A DNA stretch of 64,000 bases from Paracidovorax oryzae ATCC 19882 (GTDB taxonomy: Bacteria; Pseudomonadota; Gammaproteobacteria; Burkholderiales; Burkholderiaceae_C), in NCBI RefSeq assembly GCF_000687165.1, contig NZ_JMKU01000020.1, forward strand, positions 1 to 64,000. Direction: 5' to 3'. The notes under the pieces are model-generated. The model was given only the letters and a program-made list of their open reading frames with translations, was not told the origin of the DNA and did no database searches. Shown piece by piece: positions 1 through 10,003 of this stretch (its first letter is position 1; every line of letters starts with the position of its first letter). A program made the position numbers and the translations under genes.

Positions 1-95
1 CGCTTGCGCGCTCCGCCCTTGGCCGATGGCACGAAGGCCGGGATGAGGGGTTGCAGCTGTCGCCACAGTTCTTTGCTGACCGGTCTTCTTGCCAT
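1..95 (-). CDS. IS5-like transposase, N-terminal fragment (runs off window)
   Basis: Reading leftward from an ATG at 95, the minus strand encodes MARRPVSKELWRQLQPLIP followed by a proline, serine and lysine/arginine-rich stretch. This is the characteristic opening of IS5-type DDE transposases. The frame is open to the window edge, so only 31 codons are visible and the catalytic residues lie outside. Upstream of the ATG (96-200) is short non-coding DNA that probably contains the IS terminus, but I cannot fix the inverted repeat. It is one of three transposase remnants or genes within the first 2.3 kb. Whether the gene is intact cannot be judged here. Confidence 0.7.
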   Translation of the reverse strand, partial: MARRPVSKELWRQLQPLIPAFVPSAKGGARK

Positions 96-300
96 GAGGA
101 CGCCAAGCATAACGGCTCTGAACTGGTCTCAGACGGTAGTGTTAGCCGCTCTAAGCGCACTCGAGGTGCTACGCTCTAATCGGACTGTCCTGGCCCCGGT
201 CTAACCTGTCTTGCCATCACTGCGTGATTGCCTGTGCAATCGGTGGTTTCTTCTCTCGGTCGGATGGACTGTTGTGTTGTCGATCGCTACGTACAGTTCT

Positions 301-1344
301 TCAGGCGCTGATTGTTGTGCTGCGTTCTTGGTAGTCCTTGTCACCCGCCAGCAGGGCCCAGCAGATCCGCGCATTCTTGTTTGCCAGTGCCACAGCAGCG
401 ATGTTTTTGTTGCGCCTCTGAGCAACTCCGCAGACCCACTGGCATGTCGCACTTGCCGTTTGTCGATTGGGCTGGTCCGCGTGGTAGACCACTGATCGAG
501 CGCCCTGGATCAGCAGCGTCCGCAGGTAGGTATCGCCGCGCTTGCTGATGCCCAGCAGGTTCTGCTTGCCACCGCTGGAATGTTGCTTGGGCACCAGACC
601 GAGCCAGGCGGCGACCTGCCGGCCATCCTTGAAGCTCCTGGCATCGCCGAGCGAGGCGATCAGCGCGCTGGCGGTGATGGGCCCGATGCCGGGGATCTGC
701 TCGAGCCGTTTGCTCGCTGCGTTGCTGCGGTGCCAAGCGAGGATCTGGGCTTCGAGCTGCTGGATCTGCGCCTGCAGCGCCTTGAAGTGCTCGAGTAGAC
801 GGTCCATCAGGATCCGGAAGCCGCCGGGCAACTCGTTGGTGGCATCCTCGATCAAAGCCGGTACCCGCTCGACGATGTGAGCCACGCCCTGGGGCACGAT
901 CAGCCCGAACTCCGAGAGCAGCCCTCGAATCTGGTTGGCGTGCGCGGTACGTATGCGCACGAATCCCTGGCGCACCCGGTGCATGGAGAGCACCGCCTGC
1001 TGCTCGATGTTCTTGATCGGCACGAAGCGCATGGTGGGTCGGGTCACGGCCTCGCAGATGGCTTCGGCATCCGCGGCATCGTGCTTGTTGCCTTTCACGT
1101 AGGGTTTGACGAACTGCGGTGCCATCAGCCGCACGGTGTGGCCCATGCTCTGGAGCTTGCGCGCCCAGTGGTGCGAACTGCCGCAGGCCTCCATGCCCAC
1201 CAGCGCCGGCGGCAGGTTGACGAAGAAGGCCGCCATCTGCTCGCGCTTCAAAGCCTTGTTGAAGAGCTTCTTGCCACGGGCATCCACCCCGTGGACCTGA
1301 AAGATGTTCTTGGCCAGATCAATCCCGATGGTCGTCGCTTGCAT
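301..1344 (-). CDS. IS110/IS1111-family transposase
   Basis: A complete 347-residue DEDD-type transposase. The N-terminal domain shows the acidic residues expected for the RuvC-like fold: D9 in GIDLAKN, E52 in GMEACGSS, and D89/D92 in KHDAADAEA. The C-terminal half has the Transposase_20 hallmark IPGIGPITASALIASLGD, then AAWLGLVPKQHSSGGK and an ALANKNARICWALL tail. Length is normal for IS110 family members, which move through a circular intermediate guided by a bridge RNA in the non-coding ends. The element lacks terminal inverted repeats of the usual kind, so its limits cannot be set from one copy; non-coding DNA at 205-300 and 1345-1430 probably belongs to it. No internal stop or frameshift is seen, so it may be active. 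Confidence 0.9.
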   Translation of the reverse strand: MQATTIGIDLAKNIFQVHGVDARGKKLFNKALKREQMAAFFVNLPPALVGMEACGSSHHWARKLQSMGHTVRLMAPQFVKPYVKGNKHDAADAEAICEAVTRPTMRFVPIKNIEQQAVLSMHRVRQGFVRIRTAHANQIRGLLSEFGLIVPQGVAHIVERVPALIEDATNELPGGFRILMDRLLEHFKALQAQIQQLEAQILAWHRSNAASKRLEQIPGIGPITASALIASLGDARSFKDGRQVAAWLGLVPKQHSSGGKQNLLGISKRGDTYLRTLLIQGARSVVYHADQPNRQTASATCQWVCGVAQRRNKNIAAVALANKNARICWALLAGDKDYQERSTTISA

Positions 1345-1482
1345 GGTGGACTCCTGCTGATGAATGAGGGCTGAGCCACCTTTGTGGCAGAGCGATCACT
1401 GTGCTGCGGTATAGGAGGGGCGTCCATTCCATTGGTTATGAACTTTGCTCCCTGAGCGCAGCGCCAAGGGTAGAGTTTGCAG

Positions 1483-2270
1483 ATGCCCCTCAAGCCCCAC
1501 CCGACAGACGTCAGCGATGAAGAGTGGAGCTTCGCTGTCCCCTATCTGACTCTGATGGACCAGCACGGGCCCTAGCCTGAGCACGATTTATGCGAAGTCT
1601 TCAACGCCTCGCGTTGAATAGTGCGCGCGGGAGCGCCCTGACGGATGCTACCCAACGATCTACCGCCCTGGGCAGCGGTCTACCAGCAGAGTCGTCGCTG
1701 GCTGGACGCAGGCTGCTTTGAGGCGATGGTGTTGGACCTGCGCTCCATCATCCGCGCAGCACAAGGGCACAAGGGCCAGCGCGCCGTGGTAATGAATGGG
1801 CGCACGGTGCAATCGAGTTGCGAGAGCGGCCCACTCGCAGGCTATGACGGCTACAAACGCAAGCGCGGCAGCAAGGTGCACATGGACACGCTGGGCCACC
1901 TGCTGGCAGTGCATGTCACGCCAGCCGACGAGCAGGAGCGCGCGCAGGTGCACAAGTTGTGCGAAGCAGTGCAGCAAGCCACGGGCCACTCGATGCAACT
2001 GGCGTGGGGCGGACCCAGATTACACGGGTGAGGCGGCATAACGGCATCGATCTACAGATCGTGAAGCTGCCCGACGTGAGGAAAGGCTTCGTGCCGTTGC
2101 CGCGGCGCTGGGTGGTGGAGAGAAGCTCTGGCTGACTGGCAAGGTTCCGCAGGCTCTCGCGGGACAATGAGGGGCTGCCAGAAGTGCTCAGCTAACTGCA
2201 TTTTCTGGTCTTCGCTGTGCTCATGTTGCCCGCCGCCGCGCGGGTGATGGATGCGACGGGACGTTCATAG
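1483..2270 (+). pseudogene. Decayed IS5-family (IS427-like) transposase
   Basis: The frame starting MPLKPHPTDVSDEEW at 1483 is the usual start of IS427-group transposases, but it meets stop codons near 1573, 1618 and 1640. An open middle part (1645-2031) keeps the DDE-domain signature, including RRWLDAGCFEAM, GYDGYKRKRGSKVH and DTLGHLLAVHVTPADEQER. After about residue 125 of this part the frame shifts: ADPDYTGEAA, RRWVVER-like and LPEVLS/HFLVFA remnants are spread over other frames up to about 2270. A sequence resembling an IS left end (GGTTATGAACTTTGCTCCC, about 1433-1451) lies just upstream. It is clearly inactive through several stops and at least one frameshift. Confidence 0.8.
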
Positions 2271-2362
2271 CACGCTCTAGGTGCCTAGTTTGAAAAAAAT
2301 CCTTCAACGGAGTTGCGTCGGCTGTAGCCAGAATTTTATACGCGGTGTTAGTATTTCGTGCT

Positions 2363-4378
2363 ATGGATGAAGATAAAAAGCCTATCGCGGATACTCTGCC
2401 AAAGCCAAGGACATACGAATTGCTCGTGAATTCTGGTGCTCCTTCGGCTGGTGATCGCAAAAAAATAACATTGGCCAAGAAGTCCACTAGTGAGATACGG
2501 CAGGCGGATGCAACAGGAAAAGCTCGCACGATCCAGGTGGAAGTCCGAAAAAAGAGAACTTTTATTAAACGGGCTGAATTGCCTCTTAATGAGGCTCCCC
2601 TTCCCGCCCCTGCGACAGTTACTAATATTTCGTTCGAACAGATCAGTCCGCAAATTGAGTCTCGATCGAAGAAAATTCGCTGGCGCAAGCTGAGAGCCGT
2701 AGAAATTTCCAATTTCAAAGCTATTAAAAACCTACATCTACCGCTTTCCGATGTGACAATCCTAGTCGGGCCAAACGGCTCAGGAAAATCATCGGTATTG
2801 CAGGCTATCCATTGGGCGACCCGTGCTGCGAGTTACATACCACCCAAAGAACAGTCGGAAGTCGTTTCGTTTGAGAGACTTGATTATTCTCCGTCCAGCG
2901 AGCCTTTGACGACTGCGCACCGAGGAGTTCTCTTAACGGAGCGATCCACTCCGCCCACTTCGGTAATATTCAATCATGTCGAGACAGAGACGGATCAGAC
3001 TTCTACAGCAACGATCAAGATCTGGGCAGCTCGAAATCGCGGTGGAATTTCTGTTCGTATTGAAGGAGGTGGCACTGTTACTCCTTTTAAACAGCGCGAA
3101 GAATTGATTTCAACTTACATTCCGGGGCTGGCTGGTCTTTCTGAAAAAGAAACCATTTTGGTAAAACCTTTACTGCGAAGGCAGGCTGCGGGTGGTGATG
3201 CAGGGGGCGTCCTGCGAAACGTAATTTTTAATATTGCGAGCCGCCAAGCTGCAGAGAATGATAATCAAGCGGCAATGGGGCGCATGGAGCATCTGAATCG
3301 TTTAATTCAGATAGTACATCCCAATGTGCAGGTCGAAGTGAGTTTCGATGAGCGGGAAGATGTGCATATACAAGCATCGTTTGATGATGATTTGCTGTCC
3401 GGCGTAAAGCGCCCGCTGGAGACCGCCGCAACGGGGGTGCTGCAGGTGATCCAGATATTCGCTTATTTGGTGCTATTCCAGCCAAAGCTTATTCTTATTG
3501 ATGAGCCGGATGCTCACTTGCATCCCGATAAACAGGAGAGGTTGATCGAGGCGCTTGAGTTGGCTGCTAATGAATTCGAGGTGCAAATATTATTGACCAC
3601 ACATAGTCCGCATATTGCCAGGGCGGCCTCTCCGGCAGTGGGGTTGCTATGGGTTAATAACGGTCAGGTTGTTGAGGAAGAAAGTGGAAAAATCCGCTCG
3701 CTACTAGGATGGGGTGGATTAGATAGAAAAATTATTTTTTTTGTCGAAGACGAAAATGATCTAGCCATCCGGAGTATTCTGAGGCAGTGGCCTCAATTGC
3801 ATCGGCAAATTAATGTTTGCCGATGCTTTGGTGTCGATAATTTGCCAAAAAATGCATTGCTTAAGGGCTTGTTGGGTGAAGAAGCTTTCAATGTCAAAGT
3901 TCTAGTTCATCGCGATCGAGACTTTATGACTGAAGAGGAGAGCGAAAGATGGCGCCAAAAATACAGTGCAGATAGGGTGGAGACATGGGTTACTAAAGAT
4001 TCCGACGCGGAGGCCTACTTTTGTGCGCCTTCATATTTGTCTGTTCTTTATGAAATCTCAGAGGAAGACGCGTCCCTTTGGGTGAAAGAGGCGGTCCATT
4101 TATGTTCAGATGGAGAGCGGATTTTTAGAGAGAAGAGGAGGCTGATCAACCGCATGCTTAACGAGGATGGGGGTGGGCCTCATACCGAGAATCTCTGGAA
4201 GGCCGAAGGTCAAATTTCACCAAAGAATATTCTTGGAAAATCGCTTCACAAGGCTTTGAAAAATATTGCCAAGAAGCATCAACAAGATGATAGAAAGCTA
4301 GACAAATTCTTGATACCTCCAGGGTATGAGGTCGCAAGCGAACTTCGTCTCATAGTCGAAAAATTGCTTGCAATTTGA
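2363..4378 (+). CDS. AAA (OLD/PARIS-like) ATPase fused to TOPRIM-like domain, with IF2-like N-terminal segment
   Basis: An ABC-type AAA ATPase of about 671 residues, or 677 if the GTG at 2345 is the start (numbering below is from 2345). Residues 38-76 match the conserved IF2-associated region of initiation factor IF2, including [19 protein letters not shown]. The ATPase part begins at about residue 115 ([13 protein letters not shown]), has Walker [10 protein letters not shown] at 142-150, a Walker [14 protein letters not shown] at about 382-394 and an H-loop TTHSPH at about 420. From about 460 a TOPRIM/DUF4435-like part follows: FFVEDENDL (about 465) and VLVHRDRDF (about 519). This order is typical of OLD nucleases and of fused AriA-AriB (PARIS) defence proteins. 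No strong ribosome-binding site is visible. AT content is well above the rest of the window. No partner gene is adjacent, so it probably acts alone. The defence role is inferred from architecture. Confidence 0.75.
   Translation: MDEDKKPIADTLPKPRTYELLVNSGAPSAGDRKKITLAKKSTSEIRQADATGKARTIQVEVRKKRTFIKRAELPLNEAPLPAPATVTNISFEQISPQIESRSKKIRWRKLRAVEISNFKAIKNLHLPLSDVTILVGPNGSGKSSVLQAIHWATRAASYIPPKEQSEVVSFERLDYSPSSEPLTTAHRGVLLTERSTPPTSVIFNHVETETDQTSTATIKIWAARNRGGISVRIEGGGTVTPFKQREELISTYIPGLAGLSEKETILVKPLLRRQAAGGDAGGVLRNVIFNIASRQAAENDNQAAMGRMEHLNRLIQIVHPNVQVEVSFDEREDVHIQASFDDDLLSGVKRPLETAATGVLQVIQIFAYLVLFQPKLILIDEPDAHLHPDKQERLIEALELAANEFEVQILLTTHSPHIARAASPAVGLLWVNNGQVVEEESGKIRSLLGWGGLDRKIIFFVEDENDLAIRSILRQWPQLHRQINVCRCFGVDNLPKNALLKGLLGEEAFNVKVLVHRDRDFMTEEESERWRQKYSADRVETWVTKDSDAEAYFCAPSYLSVLYEISEEDASLWVKEAVHLCSDGERIFREKRRLINRMLNEDGGGPHTENLWKAEGQISPKNILGKSLHKALKNIAKKHQQDDRKLDKFLIPPGYEVASELRLIVEKLLAI
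2456..2572 (+). other. IF2-associated-region-like segment inside the AAA/TOPRIM gene
   Basis: Codons 38-76 of the gene (counted from 2345) encode a basic segment starting KKITLAKK and ending RKKRTFIKR. In E. coli InfB the corresponding block reads KLTLQRK, then [15 protein letters not shown], and betaproteobacterial InfB proteins have [21 protein letters not shown] in the same order. The match covers the whole block without gaps as far as I can judge from memory. The flanks (residues 1-37 and 77-114) do not look like IF2. No other part of IF2 (GTPase domain, C domains) is present. Confidence 0.75.
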
Positions 4379-4514
4379 ACTGACCTTAGTGGGAGTCTTT
4401 GTTTGCAGAATTGACTAACGGGAACACGTCATCGTCAACTGCGAACACTAGAAGTATCGCCCCATACTCATGGCTCGCTTTCCGAAGTGGTAAGGCCGCC
4501 AACCACAAGTAAAC

Positions 4515-5353
4515 ATGTCACAGAACGAAGGCTTCCTGTCCTCCGGCCTCTCGAGTTAGGTAACCGATATCCGCTCGGACTTTGTGCCGTGGTTTGACGC
4601 TGCCACGGCGTTCAACATCCTGGGCATGCGCGTTCTGCCCTATGTGAAGGCCGATCAATTCAGCCCTCAGCAGTTGGTTGCGGCCGCCCTTTACGGCCGC
4701 GTACTTACATCGTTTCAAGCCGCCGTTCTCCTCGCCGAGCGCGGCCTGCTCGCGGACACACGCACCGTGGTTCGTGGCGCGGCCGAAACCGCGATTATTC
4801 TGGCCGCCGTCGTTAACGATGAGGCCGTCTGCGATTTGCTGATTGACCGTCACTTTTGGCATCATCAAAAACTGCGACAGGCTTGGCTCAATGATCCGCA
4901 AGCCGTCGCACAAATGGCCGGCCAAGAGATGGATGCCGTCAAGGCCGTCCTCAAAGATGCGCAAGCGGAGCATCTCAAGGCGAAGCATTTGAAGAACGAT
5001 CCTGTCGCAATCGCGACGCTGGCCCAAAAACAGGCTTCACGGCGCTCTACAACGGGGTGTATCGATCGGCGTCCGGCGATGCAGCGCACACATCTATCGA
5101 CGCGTTCAACCGGCATATCCGCATGGACGATCAGGCTGACATCATCGGCCTCAAATTCGGTCCGGATGTGTCCGACCTGCCCGCCACGCTTTCAGATGCG
5201 ATATCGGTGCTTGGTCACACCCTGCACGCTGTGACGCAGCACTTTAAGCTGGCACATTTTGGTGATGAACTGGCGCAATGTATCGCGGCATGGAAGACTT
5301 TGGGCGTGCGGGCAGATTCTCCGCTAGGCACTGTGCCTAATTCTGCGCCTTAG
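4515..5353 (+). pseudogene. DUF5677-like protein gene, broken by stop and frameshift
   Basis: The frame from ATG 4515 (MSQNEGFLSSGLSS) hits TAG at 4557-4559, then continues open as VTDIRSDFVPWFDAATAFNILGM and onward. The section SFQAAVLLAERGLLADTRTVVRGAAETAIILAAV is typical of DUF5677, a helical family of unknown function often found near defence or mobile genes. At about 5035 the frame shifts: the continuation FTALYNGVYRSASGDAAHTSIDAFNRHI is in the next frame and runs to the stop at 5353. One deleted base after CAAAAA would explain it. Both lesions make an intact product unlikely, unless translation starts at the GTG 4584 and the frameshift is a sequencing error. It sits downstream of the AAA/TOPRIM gene, convergent with the next gene (4-nt overlap). 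Confidence 0.6.
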
Positions 5354-6702
5354 TTGGGTGTGCCGCTCCGCAGCCTTGCAGTGCGTATCGCCGCTATCTT
5401 TTCCTGGATCAGGAACGTGTGCTCGCTCAGACCGTAGACAAAACCTTCGACTTGATCAAGCATCTCTGCTGTGAAATCAGGATGACGATAGCGGAGTAAG
5501 CCATTCAGCAGCATCAGCACGTTGCTCATGCCGAACGCCTTGATTTCCCCCTGAGGCAAGGCCTTCTTCGCGGTGCCGAGGGCTTCGGACAAATGCCCCA
5601 GTCGCCAGAGCGCGTAGATGATGAAATAGGACACCCGCAGGTAGCCTTTGCCTTCGCCCAGACGGTCGACAAGAGCGGCAACGAGGCGTCCATGTTCGTC
5701 TGGTGAGGATAGCCGTGTATTGAACGCAAGCAGTGCCTCGAGATTGTCGGACTGCAGTGCCGCGACCTCTGGATCTCCTGCAATGCTTTGGTTGTGCGGT
5801 GAATTTGCTTCCCAGGAATCGTTACCCACCCCTGTCATTGCACGGCCGCGATAGACCAAATGCACACTACCCAAACCGCCGGCAGAGCGGCCACATTTGT
5901 CGTAGCGCGCCAACTCGGCCTGTAGCACAGATGCCACCTCCTTCTCAATTGGGTCGACGATTGTGAACAGTGCCTCGAGGGGCAGAGCGGGCTTTGGGGG
6001 CGGAGGGCTAAATCCCTTAAAGGCAATTCGAATTCGCTGCTCGTTTTCATCTTCGTCTGTGATTGCCAAAACGAGTTTGATTTTCTCTTCGGGTCGCTGC
6101 GCCGGCTTGCCGCGCAGCATAATCGTAACCCGGGTCGGCAGCGTCATACCAGCGGGAATTCTGTGGTCTGATCCTCGTGCGGTGCCGTACACGTTGCCTT
6201 GCACGGCGCGCACGAGTATTAATTCTTGAAGCATTTCGCCGCGCAGCCAGCGTTCACCAAGCAATGGCACCACGACGCGTGCCTTGGTCAGTCCCAGCGG
6301 CGACTGGCTGCGATTCTTTACCGTCAGGTCGGCAGATATCTGCGTGACGAACGAATCGTCGGCTTGCTTGCTGCTCGACCAGATGCATTGATGGGCAACC
6401 GCGGTCAGACGAAATGTCCGTCGCGTCTCCGCTGCAACTCTGCGTGCGCGCAGCCATTGCACGAGCACACTGATCCACTTTGAAAGGGCCAGTAAAGCAA
6501 AGAGGATCGCGGCGAGTATCACCCATGGGCGATGTGCCTTCTCGAGATCAGCGCTGAGTTGCGGCACCAACAAGAACAGGCCCAACGCAAGAGCAAATGC
6601 CGTCAGCAGCCACAGCGGCAAATCTTTGATGACCTCAAGGAGTCGAATTCCCTGGCCTACCCCTTCGCCGCCAGTCGCCATGTGCCAAGCTCCTTGGTTC
6701 AT
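5350..6702 (-). CDS. Membrane-anchored protein of unknown function
   Basis: A 450-residue protein I do not recognise. Two hydrophobic segments near the N-terminus (about residues 29-48 and 60-80, LWLLTAFALALGLFLLVPQL and PWVILAAILFALLALSKW) should anchor it in the inner membrane, followed by a basic WLRARRVAAETRR stretch. The rest (about 370 residues) appears soluble: a beta-rich middle part, a proline run SPPPPKPALPLE near 230, and a helical C-terminal part with an ALWRLGHLSEALGTAKKALP segment that looks like a TPR helix pair. ATG at 6702 is used; the Met at residue 8 is an alternative. It belongs to the lower-GC island and has no obvious operon partner. Confidence 0.7.
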   Translation of the reverse strand: MNQGAWHMATGGEGVGQGIRLLEVIKDLPLWLLTAFALALGLFLLVPQLSADLEKAHRPWVILAAILFALLALSKWISVLVQWLRARRVAAETRRTFRLTAVAHQCIWSSSKQADDSFVTQISADLTVKNRSQSPLGLTKARVVVPLLGERWLRGEMLQELILVRAVQGNVYGTARGSDHRIPAGMTLPTRVTIMLRGKPAQRPEEKIKLVLAITDEDENEQRIRIAFKGFSPPPPKPALPLEALFTIVDPIEKEVASVLQAELARYDKCGRSAGGLGSVHLVYRGRAMTGVGNDSWEANSPHNQSIAGDPEVAALQSDNLEALLAFNTRLSSPDEHGRLVAALVDRLGEGKGYLRVSYFIIYALWRLGHLSEALGTAKKALPQGEIKAFGMSNVLMLLNGLLRYRHPDFTAEMLDQVEGFVYGLSEHTFLIQEKIAAIRTARLRSGTPN

Positions 6703-7122
6703 CTTCGGAAGATGCTGCGGTGGTCGATCTTACTTGGAATGAGGTCGCCTCAGCGACCATATCGTCGTAGGTCTCAGTCCACCATCAGTTTCATCATGAG
6801 CGGCGATTAGGCATTTACGTCCGCAGTTGCGCGCATCATGGTTCGATGCTTCGCCTGCGAGGGCGCTGCCGAATGCAGTGGGGTAATAACTGTAATTCAG
6901 GTCCTGGATGAGCAGACACAACAAATCGTATGGCAGTGGTACCTCGTACAACGGTCATTCGCATGCTCAGCGACGCCCAGAATCAATGGCAAGGAAGGTG
7001 CCAGTAAGAGAGAGTGCGCTCGCAGCAGCCACTGTCAGCAATCGCTGCAGAGCTTTTAAGTACAGCGGACTCTTTCTGCTCGTGAAAGCTGCGCGCTCTC
7101 CTAATTCAACAGAGGCTTGGTC
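6703..7122. other. Intergenic stretch at island/core junction
   Basis: About 420 bases without a supportable gene. Short frames on both strands (up to about 70-200 codons, running into the protease gene) show no recognisable protein. The GC content changes here from the lower-GC island to the GC-rich flank, so an integration boundary may lie within it. I found no tRNA and no clear direct repeat marking an attachment site. Confidence 0.4.
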
Positions 7123-8268
<1,146 letters not shown>

Positions 8269-8622
8269 GGTGACAGGTGGGGCGGCAAAGGCCCACATTG
8301 TCGCCACTTTGCGCGGCCGTGGGCCGTGGGAGGGCATGCCGACTGCGCCCTGCGCGATGAGGGGGGCATTCGGGCGCGTGCGCGGGCACCGAAGGGAAAA
8401 CCCTAAAATCGGGGCATGGCCGCTACCCGCGGCCTTTTCCTTTCTTTTTTCTTACAGCCCCGGCCCCGCGGCCGGCCGCCCGCACTCCACCCCCGCGGCC
8501 GGCCTTGCAGCCCGCGCCACCCGCCACGCTCCGCTCCGGTCCGGCGGCCGCAAGAGAAAGCCCTGGCGCCGCCGCATGCGTGGCCGTGCCCGGGCCGCAC
8601 CCGTGCATTTCCGGACCACGCC
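8269..8622. promoter_or_regulatory. Divergent intergenic region, protease / MHS transporter
   Basis: About 354 bases between two divergent genes, so at least one promoter per direction must lie here. An open frame extends upstream of the transporter to 8416 but encodes a low-complexity Arg/Pro/Ala string not seen in the family, so I treat it as non-coding. No convincing -35/-10 pair or palindrome could be assigned. Confidence 0.35.
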
Positions 8623-9951
8623 ATGACTTCCTTCTCTTCCGCTGCCGCGAGCGCCGACGCCGCGCAGCCCCATCGACCGCTCACGCGCGGCGACTACAAG
8701 ACCCTGGGCCTTTCCGCGCTGGGCGGCACGCTCGAGTTCTACGATTTCGTGATCTACGTGTTCTTCGCCACGGTGGTGAGCGGCCTGTTCTTCCCGGCCG
8801 ACATGCCCGACTGGCTGCGCCAGCTGCAGACCTTCGGCATCTTCGCGGCGGGCTACCTGGCCCGGCCCATCGGCGGCATCGTGATCGCCCACTTCGGCGA
8901 CAAGCTGGGCCGCAAGCGCATGTTCAGCCTGTCGATCTTCCTGATGGCCGTGCCCACGCTGGTGATCGGCCTGCTGCCCACCTACGCGAGCATCGGCGTG
9001 GCGGCGCCGCTGCTGCTGCTGGCGATGCGCGTGCTGCAGGGCGCGGCCATCGGCGGCGAGATGCCCGGGGCCTGGGTGTTCGTGGCCGAGCACGTGCCGA
9101 AGAACCGCTACGGCCTGGGCGTGGGCACGCTGACGGCCGGCATCACGGGCGGCATCCTGCTGGGCTCGCTGGTGGCGATCGCCATCAACCGCACGTACAC
9201 GCCCGCCGAGGTGCAGGGCTTCGCCTGGCGCATTCCGTTCATCCTGGGCGGCGTGTTCGGCCTGGTGTCGGTGTACCTGCGCCGCTTCCTGCACGAGACG
9301 CCGGTGTTCCAGGAGCTGGCCGCGCGCCGCGCCGTGGCCCGCGAGCTGCCGCTCAAGACCATTTTCCGCGACCACAAGGGCGCGATGCTGCTGGTGGCGC
9401 TGATGACCTGGGTGCTGTCCACCGCGGTGGTGGTGGTGGTGCTGATCACGCCGTCGTACCTGCAGAAGGTGTTCCACCTGCCCGCCACGCTGGCGCTGGA
9501 GGCCAACGCCGTGGCCACGCTCACGCTGACCATCGGCTGCGTGGTGATGGGCTGGGCCACCGACCGCTTCGGCACCCGGGCGGTGATGCTGGTGGGCTGG
9601 GGCGGCCTGTTCCTGACCTCGTACCTGTTCTACCTGGGCCTGCCGGGCACGCCGGAGACGCTGGTGCGCAACTATGCGCTGGTGGGCTTTTTCGTGGGGT
9701 CGATCGCGCTGCTGCCGATCGTGGGCGTGCGCGCCTTCCCGCCGGAAGTGCGGTTCTCGGGGCTTTCTTTCTCCTACAACATGGCCTATGCGGTGTTCGG
9801 CGGCATCACGCCGGTGCTGCTGACGGTGTGGATGCAGCGCGACCCGATGGCGCCCGCGCACTACGTGGCGGCCATGGGGCTGCTGGGCTTCGTGCTGGGC
9901 TTCGTGCCGCTGGCCTCGCGCGGCTGGCAGCCGGCGCCTGTGCGGGCCTGA
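8623..9951 (+). CDS. MFS transporter, metabolite:H+ symporter (MHS) family
   Basis: A 442-residue integral membrane protein with about 12 predicted helices. It opens with TLEFYDFVIYVFFATVVSGLFFP, the hallmark first helix of the MHS family (ProP, KgtP, ShiA), and has the loop 2-3 motif GDKLGRKRMF and the loop 8-9 counterpart TDRFGTRAVM. MHS proteins import osmolytes, dicarboxylates, citrate or shikimate with protons; the substrate cannot be assigned. Start ATG 8623 (MTSFSSAAASADAA) was chosen because the conserved sequence begins shortly after it. The gene is monocistronic and ends against the convergent dioxygenase-like gene, with a strong hairpin between them. Confidence 0.9.
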   Translation: MTSFSSAAASADAAQPHRPLTRGDYKTLGLSALGGTLEFYDFVIYVFFATVVSGLFFPADMPDWLRQLQTFGIFAAGYLARPIGGIVIAHFGDKLGRKRMFSLSIFLMAVPTLVIGLLPTYASIGVAAPLLLLAMRVLQGAAIGGEMPGAWVFVAEHVPKNRYGLGVGTLTAGITGGILLGSLVAIAINRTYTPAEVQGFAWRIPFILGGVFGLVSVYLRRFLHETPVFQELAARRAVARELPLKTIFRDHKGAMLLVALMTWVLSTAVVVVVLITPSYLQKVFHLPATLALEANAVATLTLTIGCVVMGWATDRFGTRAVMLVGWGGLFLTSYLFYLGLPGTPETLVRNYALVGFFVGSIALLPIVGVRAFPPEVRFSGLSFSYNMAYAVFGGITPVLLTVWMQRDPMAPAHYVAAMGLLGFVLGFVPLASRGWQPAPVRA

Positions 9952-9964
9952 ACGGGCCTTTCTT

Positions 9965-10003
9965 GACGCGGCGGGCATCCTGCGGCGGATGCCCGCGCCG
10001 CGT
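9965..10003. terminator. Bidirectional hairpin between convergent genes
   Basis: A long GC-rich stem: GCGGCGGGCATCC at 9968-9980 pairs with GGATGCCCGCGCCGC (one bulged pair), around the loop TGCGGC. It lies between the stop codons of two convergent genes. A short T run follows neither arm clearly, so termination is inferred from position and stability. Confidence 0.6.

Noticed and set aside
8452-9978. 508-codon minus-strand frame
   Set aside because: His/Arg/Gln-rich shadow of the MHS transporter gene.
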